Source: Flavobacteriaceae bacterium (lineage in GTDB: Bacteria; Bacteroidota; Bacteroidia; Flavobacteriales; Flavobacteriaceae). From it: a DNA stretch of 64,000 nucleotides. The first letter of the stretch is position 1, and the number at the start of each line of letters is the position of its first letter. Made by a program: the position numbers and the translations under genes. The stretch covers positions 1 to 64,000 of the forward strand of contig CANFZM010000009.1 of assembly GCA_947451525.1 (NCBI GenBank). Reading direction: 5' to 3'. The notes beneath the pieces are model-generated. The model saw nothing but the letters and a program-made list of their open reading frames with translations, had not been told where the DNA came from and made no database searches. This document shows, one piece after another, positions 43,705 to 51,289 of this stretch.

Positions 43705-45411
43705 ATGCCAAAAAAAACATTATTTGCACTGCTATTATCCATTACTATTGGTTGTTCTACTTCTCTTAAAAAAGTTTCTACTGATAAAAAAGTACTCTAT
43801 TTTGGTGGCGATATTGTTACCATGAAAGGCGATCAACCTAACTATGTTGAGGCACTTGTAACTAATGCCGATTCTATTGTATTTACAGGAAGTCTTGCAG
43901 AAGCTAAAAAAATGTTCCCCACTTCATCAGAACACAATTTGGAGGGAAAAACAATGTTTCCAGGTTTTATAGATGGGCATGCGCATTTTGCAGCTTTTCC
44001 AGGGCAGTCTATTGGTGCTCAAATATTGCCACCTCCCGATGCAGGAGCCAAAAATATTAAGACATTAGTGCAAATAATGAAAAATTGGGCAACCCCCGAA
44101 AATATTGAATTGACAGGTTGGATATTCGGAATGGGATTTGACGATTCTGTTTTGGAAGAAAAAAGATTCCCAACTAAAGCCGATTTAGACCAAGTTTCTA
44201 CAGTTTATCCAGTAATGGCAATTCACATTTCGGGACACTTTGCTGTAGTGAATAGCAAAGGATTAGAATTACTAAACATTACTTCCAAATCTGTAGATCC
44301 TGAAGGTGGCATTATCAGACGCATTGCTGGAACCCAAGAACCCAATGGCGTTCTAGAAGAATTAGCCGCCATTCCGTTAATGCCAACGGTGTTAAGTCCT
44401 AAGAGCGAAGCAGCCCTAAATAAATTTCTTCTTTCAGGTCAAGATATGGCTCTTTCCTATGGTTATACTACGGTTCAAGAAGGAAGAGCCATGAAAAATT
44501 CGCATCTTTTTTTAGAACATGCTGCCAATACCAATCTTTTAAAATTAGACGTGGTTAGCTATGTTGATTATTCTATTGCCGACTCGTTAATGACTTCCAA
44601 ATGGTATTCTAAAAACTATAAAAATCACTACCGAATTGCTGGAGTAAAACTTACCTTAGATGGTTCTCCACAAGGTCGCACTGCTTGGATTACTCACCCT
44701 TATTTAATACCTCCCGATGGTGCAAAAAAAGGATATTTAGGCTATCCTGCAATTCCAAAAGATGAGGATGTTAAAAAAATATACGAAAGCGCTTTCAAAA
44801 ACAACTGGCAAATAATGACGCATGCCAATGGTGATGCCGCTATAGATCAGATGATACGAACTATGAGCGCTGTAGAGCGCAACTATTCTAATAAAGACCG
44901 AAGAGATGTCCTAATTCATGGGCAATATGTGAGAGAAGATCAATTGGATTCTTTAAAAAAATTAAACGTAATTGCTTCTTTATTTCCATTGCACACTTTT
45001 TATTGGGGCGATTGGCACAAACAATTGATTGGAGATGCCTTAGGGAATTTCATTTCTCCAACCAAAACTGCATTAAACAAAGGCTTAAAATTAACTATTC
45101 ATACCGATGCACCGGTAGCATTACCCAATTTAATGCGATTGATTTGGACAGCAACCAATAGAACTTCTAGATCAGGAGAAATTATAGGAAAAAACGAAAG
45201 ACTGACTCCTTATGAAGCTTTAAAATGTATTACCGATTGGTCGGCATACCAACATTATGAAGAACGTACCAAAGGAACTTTAGAAGTAGGGAAACTTGCC
45301 GATTTAGTAATCCTAGATGCTAACCCATTAAAGGTTTCACTAGATAGCATTAAGGATATAAATGTTTTGGAAACCATAAAAGAAGGGGTGTCTATTTATA
45401 AAAAACAATAA
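43705..45411 (+). CDS. Amidohydrolase family lipoprotein (YtcJ-like), 568 aa
   Basis: The N terminus PKKTLFALLLSITIGC is a lipoprotein signal with lipobox TIGC, so the enzyme is anchored in an envelope membrane. The rest is a metal-dependent amidohydrolase of the exoenzyme regulatory/YtcJ type, with the metal motif IDGHAHF (about 91-97), the second-shell HANGDAAID (about 373) and HTDAPVAL (about 470). Members hydrolyse amide or ester bonds of unknown compounds. The following membrane-protein gene starts two nucleotides after its stop. Confidence 0.9.
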   Translation: MPKKTLFALLLSITIGCSTSLKKVSTDKKVLYFGGDIVTMKGDQPNYVEALVTNADSIVFTGSLAEAKKMFPTSSEHNLEGKTMFPGFIDGHAHFAAFPGQSIGAQILPPPDAGAKNIKTLVQIMKNWATPENIELTGWIFGMGFDDSVLEEKRFPTKADLDQVSTVYPVMAIHISGHFAVVNSKGLELLNITSKSVDPEGGIIRRIAGTQEPNGVLEELAAIPLMPTVLSPKSEAALNKFLLSGQDMALSYGYTTVQEGRAMKNSHLFLEHAANTNLLKLDVVSYVDYSIADSLMTSKWYSKNYKNHYRIAGVKLTLDGSPQGRTAWITHPYLIPPDGAKKGYLGYPAIPKDEDVKKIYESAFKNNWQIMTHANGDAAIDQMIRTMSAVERNYSNKDRRDVLIHGQYVREDQLDSLKKLNVIASLFPLHTFYWGDWHKQLIGDALGNFISPTKTALNKGLKLTIHTDAPVALPNLMRLIWTATNRTSRSGEIIGKNERLTPYEALKCITDWSAYQHYEERTKGTLEVGKLADLVILDANPLKVSLDSIKDINVLETIKEGVSIYKKQ

Positions 45412-45413
45412 CC

Positions 45414-45839
45414 ATGATTAAAGACAAAATTATTGCAAAAACGGAAGATTTGGTATATTTAATATTATCAATTCTGGCATTACTTTTTATTGTTATTGAA
45501 GTAATCGATTTGATTTATATTTTTTATAATGAATTAAGTATATTTCTATTTTCAGATAGTAAATCGATTGCACTTACAGGAGTTCCAATTTTCTTCAATA
45601 TTTTGATTACTTTAGAAATTCTAGAAACTTTTAAAAATCACCATCAATCGGTGTTAAGTAAAGTGAAAATTATATTATTGGTTGCAATTACCGCTATAGT
45701 TAGAAAAATAATAACAATGGATATCAAACATGTTGATTCTTTATTGCTTCTTAGTATTTCGGTTTTGATTATAAGTTTGTGTTTAGGGTATTTCTTTTTA
45801 TCAAAAAAAATGAAAAATAAAATTGCATTTGCCGAGTAA
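45414..45839 (+). CDS. Small integral membrane protein (PsiE-like), 141 aa
   Basis: The protein has four membrane helices in 141 residues: LVYLILSILALLFIVIEVID, LTGVPIFFNILITLEILE, VKIILLVAITAIVRKIITMD and LLLLSISVLIISLCLGYFFL. The layout and the VRKIITMD stretch resemble PsiE (phosphate-starvation-inducible E) proteins. Function is unknown. It starts two nucleotides after the amidohydrolase stop, so the two are cotranscribed. Confidence 0.75.
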   Translation: MIKDKIIAKTEDLVYLILSILALLFIVIEVIDLIYIFYNELSIFLFSDSKSIALTGVPIFFNILITLEILETFKNHHQSVLSKVKIILLVAITAIVRKIITMDIKHVDSLLLLSISVLIISLCLGYFFLSKKMKNKIAFAE

Positions 45840-45936
45840 TACAAATTGCAAAAAAAATGCATCTTATTTTAAGAAAGAATTATGAAAATCTAATTGTAAT
45901 AAAAATCCCAAATCTATATTTTGATAATCACTTAAA

Positions 45937-47784
45937 ATGAAAAATATTCTTAAAAAAATTACGTTTTTGTTGCTATTTGGAAGTGCCACAGTCGTAGCTC
46001 AAAACAATAATAGTCAATTAAATAACATTCCAGCTTTCTCTCCATCCAATTTCAATTTAAAAGAAATTAAAGAAGAGCGAAGTACAGATTCTATTAGAAA
46101 ATCAGAATTAGAAGCAATGCTTTTTTCTGTTAAAGCTTCTGAGACTGAAAAGAAAAAAGAACTCCAAAGCCAGTTAATTCAACTTAAAAAAGAGATTCAG
46201 GCTAAAAAAGTGAGCTTTGATTCTATCCGATTAAAAGTAAAATCTTACCCAGTTTACGGTTTTTTTAACGATACCCTCTTTTTAATTTATAGCAAATTAG
46301 GAAGTTTCTCTCCTCAAGACCGTGCCGATGCTATTGGCAAAAGAATTAAAAACATAGCCGATGTTTATAGTTTCAAAAAAGATTCTTTGAAAATTTCCGA
46401 TGCCGAAACTACTGTAGATGTTTTATTTGGCGAAACAATTATTGTGAGTGTTTCTGAAAATGATGCCATTTGGAATGCAACTTCCAAACACGAATTAGCC
46501 AAAAAATACAAAGCAATTATTGGAGAGGCTGTGGTTCGGTACCAATCGGAAATTAGTGACACCACACTTGCTAAAGAAATTGGTTTAGCACTATTTGCAC
46601 TATTAGTCGTTGGTTTTTTGATATTTTGTTTAATAAAATTATTCAAAGGCATTGCTGCAAAAATTTCTTATCATGAGGGCAAACTAATTAACGAAATAAA
46701 AATCAAGAATTATACCTTGTTGAATACCAAAAGGCAAATTAATGCTTTGTTGGCTTTAAGTAAAATCTTAAAATGGGTTATTATTTTATTTATAATATAC
46801 CTTGCGCTACCCATTTTATTTGGAATTTTCCCTTGGACCGAACATTTTTCAGAGACCCTTTTTGGATATATTGTTACTCCTTCCAAAAAAATAATTCTAT
46901 CCGTTTGGAATTACTTGCCCAATTTAATTACCATCATCGTTATCGTTATTGTTTTTCGATATGTATTAAAAGGCATCCACTTTTTTAAAACAGAAATAGA
47001 AAAAGGCAATTTGCATCTTTCTGGTTTTTATCCAGATTGGGCAAATCCTACTTTTCAAATTCTAAAAGTGGCCGTTTATGCCTTCATGGTGATTGTTGTT
47101 TTTCCGTATTTACCCGGTAGTAATTCCCCAGTTTTTCAAGGGGTATCTGTTTTTTTAGGGGTATTATTCACCTTTGGATCCTCGGGTTCGTTGTCTAATG
47201 TGGTTGCAGGTTTGGTGCTTACCTACATGCGATTATTTAAGATTGGTGACCGTGTGAAAATTGGCGATGTTGTAGGCGATATTATCGAAAAATCGTTATT
47301 GGTTACCCGAATTCGAACCATAAAAAACGAAATAATTTCCATTCCTAATGCCACGGTAATGAACAGCCACACCATCAATTACAGTAGTGACACCAATGCT
47401 AACGGATTAATCCTTCATACCACAGTAACTATTGGTTATGACGTGCCTTGGAAAGACATGCATCTAGCTTTAATTAATGCTGCCAATAGAACTAATTTTA
47501 TTTTAAAAGAACCTAAGCCTTTTGTATTGCAAACAAGTTTAGACGATTTTTATGTTTCTTATCAAATCAATGCTTACACCAAAGAAGCCAACAAGCAAGC
47601 CAGCATTTATTCGGATCTTCATGCTAATATTCAAGATTGTTGCAATGAAGTGGGCATAGAAATTTTATCGCCACATTATCGTTCTGCAAGAGATGGAAAT
47701 GCTACAACCATCCCGACTGATTATTTAGAAAAGGATTATAAAGCACCAAGTTTTAATTTGAATATTAAAACGGAGGATAAATAA
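45937..47784 (+). CDS. MscS-family mechanosensitive ion channel, 615 aa
   Basis: A signal peptide (ending ATVVAQ) precedes a periplasmic coiled-coil region (about 60-100, ESELEAMLFSVKASETEKKK-like heptads) and about four or five membrane helices (from about residue 213). The MscS core follows near residue 400: FGSSGSLSNVVAGLVLTYMR, the Gly/Ala-packed pore helix, then FKIGDRVKIGDVVGDI and SIPNATVMNSH of the cytoplasmic beta domain. It releases osmolytes on hypo-osmotic shock. The added periplasmic part makes it larger than E. coli MscS, like other extended MscS channels. Confidence 0.93.
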   Translation: MKNILKKITFLLLFGSATVVAQNNNSQLNNIPAFSPSNFNLKEIKEERSTDSIRKSELEAMLFSVKASETEKKKELQSQLIQLKKEIQAKKVSFDSIRLKVKSYPVYGFFNDTLFLIYSKLGSFSPQDRADAIGKRIKNIADVYSFKKDSLKISDAETTVDVLFGETIIVSVSENDAIWNATSKHELAKKYKAIIGEAVVRYQSEISDTTLAKEIGLALFALLVVGFLIFCLIKLFKGIAAKISYHEGKLINEIKIKNYTLLNTKRQINALLALSKILKWVIILFIIYLALPILFGIFPWTEHFSETLFGYIVTPSKKIILSVWNYLPNLITIIVIVIVFRYVLKGIHFFKTEIEKGNLHLSGFYPDWANPTFQILKVAVYAFMVIVVFPYLPGSNSPVFQGVSVFLGVLFTFGSSGSLSNVVAGLVLTYMRLFKIGDRVKIGDVVGDIIEKSLLVTRIRTIKNEIISIPNATVMNSHTINYSSDTNANGLILHTTVTIGYDVPWKDMHLALINAANRTNFILKEPKPFVLQTSLDDFYVSYQINAYTKEANKQASIYSDLHANIQDCCNEVGIEILSPHYRSARDGNATTIPTDYLEKDYKAPSFNLNIKTEDK

Positions 47785-47925
47785 ATTAGCATAAAGTTGC
47801 CAATGTTTTAATACGATGTTTTATAGAACTTTCTGAATTTTCTAACTTAGGAAAAAATAAAATCCTATTTTTACTTTTCAAAATAATGCTAAAATTTGGG
47901 AAATTGATTCTTAAAACAAATACTA

Positions 47926-50004
47926 ATGAATAAACTCTTTTTTCTATTATTTCCGTTTTTTTCTTTCGCACAACAAACTACTAAAGTTGATTTTATAAAA
48001 TGTGATGCTTCTGTTGCACCTCATTTTGAAACCAAAACGATAGATGGAACGGTGGTTTATAAATTCCAGGTGCTTTCCGAAATCGATTCTATACGAATTG
48101 ATGCCAAGAACATGTATTTTTCAGATGTTGCTATTAATGGAACTCCCGTTAATTATAAAAACAACAAGAAAGAATTAATTTTATTTGAAGGATATAAAAA
48201 AGGATGCAACGAAGTTTCTTTTACCTATAAAGCAATGCCAAAGCAAACCTTATATTTCATTGGTATTGGGGAAGGCCAACAAATATGGACGCAAGGGCAG
48301 GGAAAGTATACCAGCAATTGGTTGCCTAGTTTTGATGATGTAAACGAAAAGGTTGTTTTTAAAATGTCGGTTACTTATGAAAATGAATTTGAGGTGGTTT
48401 CAAATGGAAATTTAGCGTGTGAAAAATACAACCAAAAGGGGGGGGCAACGCTACATCAATTTAAAATGGAAAAACCCATGGCTTCCTATTTAGTGATGCT
48501 TGCTATTGGAAATTTTGATCATGCTAAAACCTATTCAAGAAGTGGTACACCTTTAGAAATGTATTACCAACCAAAGGATTCCGATAAATTTGATTACACT
48601 TATAAAGACTCTAAAACCATTTTCGATTTCCTAGAAAAGGAAATAGGAGTGAAGTACCCTTGGAAAATTTACCGTCAAATTCCAGTAGAAGATTTCCTTT
48701 ATGCCGGTATGGAAAATACTACTTCTACTATCTTTGCGCAAGATTTTGTAGTAGATGAGTCTGCGTTTAACGATAGAAATTATCTTAATGTCAATGCACA
48801 CGAACTAGCACACCAATGGTTTGGCGATATGGTTACAGCCAAAACAGGGAAACACCATTGGCTGCAAGAAGGATTTGCAACCTATTATGCTTTGTTGGCA
48901 GAACGCAAGATTTTTGGTGATGACTATTTTTATTATGCCATGTATAAAAATTCGATGCTATTGCGAAAAGAAGCCAAAACCGATACCATTCCAGTTCTAA
49001 ATGAAAAGGCAAGCTCGTATTCTTTTTATCAAAAAGGCGCTTGGGCATTGTTTGTTATCCAAGAATCCATTGGCGAAAAGAATTTTAAAAAAGCAGTAAA
49101 AAATTATCTAAAAAAATACCAATTTAAAAATGTAGAAACGGCTGATTTCTTAAATGAAATTGCAGCAGTTTCCGATTTTGATATTGTTAAATTTCAAAAA
49201 GAATGGCTGGAGGAGTATCATTTTCCAACCGAACAAGCCAATGATTTATTAAAGAAAAACGAATGTATCCGAACCTTATTTGAAATTCAAGCACAAAGGA
49301 ACAAACCCTTTGCAGATAAAGAAAACTTCTTTTCCACGATAATGAAATCTAACGGATTTTATGCTTTGAAAAAAGAAATTATGTATCAAATACAAGACGT
49401 TCCATTTCTTGAAAAAGAAGCATTACTCCATTTGGCAATTCTTACCAACGATATAGAGGTCCGCCAATCGGTTGCCGAAATGATGAATGTTATTCCGGCA
49501 TCCTTTCTATCCGAATATGAATCTTTATTAGACGATAAATCGTACGATACCAAAGAAATTGCTTTTACTAATTTATATAAAAACTTTCCGGATAATCGTT
49601 CCAAATATTTAGAACTAGCCAAAAATTGGGTTGGTAAAAACGATAAAGGATTGCGTATTTTGTTTTTATCCTATTATTTAGAATTTAATAGTGCTAGTGC
49701 CACTACCTCGCAATATTCCCAGTATTATTTTGAATTGGTTGATTATACATCGCCAAAATACGAGAGTTCTATTCGTCAAAATGCTTTTGAAAATGCCTTG
49801 TATTTTGAACCTAAGAACCTTAAAGTGCTTAAGAATTTAGTTAACGCCACCACGCATCCCAAATGGCAATTAGTGAAATATGCCCGCGACAGCATTAGAA
49901 CTTTATTAAAAAAAGAAGGCTTCCGAGAATTGTTTGCCACTATTTTACCAGAAGTTTCCGATGCAGAAAAATTCCAATTGCAACGGTTGTTGGAGGAAAA
50001 GTAA
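47926..50004 (+). CDS. M1 family aminopeptidase, 692 aa
   Basis: A secreted or periplasmic zinc aminopeptidase. A signal peptide (MNKLFFLLFPFFSFAQ) is followed by the N-terminal beta domain and the catalytic domain with the exopeptidase motif AGMENTTST (GMEN 261-264) and HELAH at 292-296 with the third zinc ligand Glu315, spaced by exactly 18 residues. The C-terminal part is helical. At 48438-48445 the coding strand has eight consecutive G residues (codons aag-ggg-ggg-gca, residue about 172), an unusual tract in this AT-rich gene that could slip. The frame is intact here. Confidence 0.94.
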   Translation: MNKLFFLLFPFFSFAQQTTKVDFIKCDASVAPHFETKTIDGTVVYKFQVLSEIDSIRIDAKNMYFSDVAINGTPVNYKNNKKELILFEGYKKGCNEVSFTYKAMPKQTLYFIGIGEGQQIWTQGQGKYTSNWLPSFDDVNEKVVFKMSVTYENEFEVVSNGNLACEKYNQKGGATLHQFKMEKPMASYLVMLAIGNFDHAKTYSRSGTPLEMYYQPKDSDKFDYTYKDSKTIFDFLEKEIGVKYPWKIYRQIPVEDFLYAGMENTTSTIFAQDFVVDESAFNDRNYLNVNAHELAHQWFGDMVTAKTGKHHWLQEGFATYYALLAERKIFGDDYFYYAMYKNSMLLRKEAKTDTIPVLNEKASSYSFYQKGAWALFVIQESIGEKNFKKAVKNYLKKYQFKNVETADFLNEIAAVSDFDIVKFQKEWLEEYHFPTEQANDLLKKNECIRTLFEIQAQRNKPFADKENFFSTIMKSNGFYALKKEIMYQIQDVPFLEKEALLHLAILTNDIEVRQSVAEMMNVIPASFLSEYESLLDDKSYDTKEIAFTNLYKNFPDNRSKYLELAKNWVGKNDKGLRILFLSYYLEFNSASATTSQYSQYYFELVDYTSPKYESSIRQNAFENALYFEPKNLKVLKNLVNATTHPKWQLVKYARDSIRTLLKKEGFRELFATILPEVSDAEKFQLQRLLEEK

Positions 50005-50006
50005 TT

Positions 50007-50528
50007 TTACAAATACTCTTTCACTTCATTTTTTAAATAACTCAATGCCAAATTATTCACAGATTCCCCTTCCAACGAATTGGTTAAAATAGTTTCGCGC
50101 AATCCATCCGCATTAGAAACAGAAGTGCTTAAAGCAGCTTTTCTAATGTTTTGAATAGTAGTGTTTTTGGCAGTGCTTATCATTGTCCAACATTCTTCGG
50201 AAACATAAATTTGTTGGGTCAAATTATGTTCAAATTCTTGTTCGATATGCTGAACTAACAAGTTTTGGTAATCCATTTTGTCTTCGCTTAATGGTGCAAT
50301 TCTAATTACTATTTTGGTTGGAGAGATGCGTTCCATCAACAAAGCCAAACGTTCATAAGCCTGCAATTTTATTGGTAATGCTTGTTTTTGATTTTCTCTT
50401 TGTAGCATAAAACGTCTTTGGTTTTCGCTATTTTGGGTGTGCATTTGAAAAAAATAATACGCTACAGCACCAGTTATTAATGCTGGTAAAGTATAAAATG
50501 CTAATTCAATAATTTTGTCAGTGTTCAT
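50007..50528 (-). CDS. Hypothetical membrane-anchored protein, 173 aa
   Basis: One N-terminal transmembrane helix (IIELAFYTLPALITGAVAYY) is followed by a soluble, mostly helical domain with QNSENQRRFMLQRENQKQAL, YERLALLMERISPTKIVIR and a C-terminal LEGESVNNLALSYLKNEV. Similar single-span proteins of this length are common in flavobacteria but I know no function. It converges with the aminopeptidase gene, and its upstream side faces the large repeat-rich gap. Confidence 0.72.
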   Translation of the reverse strand: MNTDKIIELAFYTLPALITGAVAYYFFQMHTQNSENQRRFMLQRENQKQALPIKLQAYERLALLMERISPTKIVIRIAPLSEDKMDYQNLLVQHIEQEFEHNLTQQIYVSEECWTMISTAKNTTIQNIRKAALSTSVSNADGLRETILTNSLEGESVNNLALSYLKNEVKEYL

Positions 50529-50544
50529 TTGTATTGTAGGATAT

Positions 50545-50580
50545 AAATTGTTTACAAATATAAAGAATAAACCTTAAAAT
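50545..50580 (+). repeat. Left member of a 36/37-bp imperfect direct repeat
   Basis: aaattgtttacaaatata, then aagaataaaccttaaaat, is repeated with few changes at 51200-51236. The pair brackets the repeat array. Confidence 0.7.
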
Positions 50581-50731
50581 TGATGGTGCTTTAATAAGGC
50601 TAATTTTAGTTTTAGAATTAAAATTAATTAACCATTTGCTTAAAAATCTATTGACTTTACACAATCTAATGATTACTACCTAAATTAAGTAGATTAACTA
50701 GCGAAAGTTTTTTTAATAATTGGAACATTAT

Positions 50732-51110
50732 AATTCCTGCAATTCGTGGCAACTCTTTAAAATCTACCATCGGTAGATAAAATTCGTGTAATCCATTAAG
50801 TCACAATAATTCGTGTCAAATTTGTGCAATTCGTGTCAAAAAGCATTTAAAATCTACCATCGGTAGATAAAATTCGTTTAATCCTTTAAGTCACAATAAT
50901 TCGTATAAAATTCGTGAAATTCGTGTCAAATAGCAATTAAAATCTACCATCGGTAGATAAAATTCGTGTAATCCTTTAAGTCATAATAATTCGTGCAAAA
51001 TTCGTGCAATTCGTGTCAAAAAGCAATTAAAATCTACCATCGGTAGATAAAAGACATGTAATAGATTCGCTAAAACAATTCTTGCAAATTCATGCAATTC
51101 GTGTTTACTG
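50732..51110 (+). repeat. 90-bp tandem repeat array, each unit with a 7-bp hairpin
   Basis: The block aatctaccatcggtagat recurs at 50761, 50851, 50941 and 51031, exactly 90 bp apart. The first three units are nearly identical; the fourth is worn after its first 20 bases, and a partial unit precedes the first (50732-50760). Each block forms a hairpin (atctacc, loop atc, ggtagat); the rest of the unit carries the words attcgtg(t/c)aatt and tcgtgtcaaa that also occur at 4617-4702. It lies upstream of uvrD. Confidence 0.92.
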
Positions 51111-51199
51111 TACATTCCGACGCAGGAGGAATCTCATCCGTGTTAAGATTTAGAGCATCCGCGTTTAGATATAGAAAAACAACACCAAACCAAAAGAAA

Positions 51200-51236
51200 A
51201 AATTGTTGACAAATACTAATGAATAAACCTTAAAAT
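51200..51236 (+). repeat. Right member of a 36/37-bp imperfect direct repeat
   Basis: It matches 50545-50580. It also contains acaaatactaatgaataaac (51208-51227), identical to 47916-47935 at the start of the M1 aminopeptidase gene. Confidence 0.7.
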
Positions 51237-51239
51237 ATA

Positions 51240-51270
51240 TTGTAATTAAACTATAGTAGCCTTAAATTTG
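51240..51270 (+). promoter_or_regulatory. Promoter of uvrD
   Basis: TTG (51240-51242) and TAAATTTG (51263-51270) are spaced by 20 nt, fitting the Bacteroidetes consensus, 19 nt before the ATG. Confidence 0.6.
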
Positions 51271-51289
51271 AACTTTCAAAATAGTTAGG

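Larger units (their letters stand above)
50529..51289. other. 761-bp gap dominated by repeats
   Basis: This is the largest noncoding stretch in the window. It holds a pair of 36-37-bp direct repeats (50545-50580, 51200-51236), a 90-bp-period tandem array (50732-51110) and the uvrD promoter. No gene is supported. Confidence 0.75.

Noticed and set aside
50732..51110. The 90-bp array as a CRISPR array
   Set aside because: The whole unit repeats; there are no unique spacers between the repeats and no cas genes in the window.
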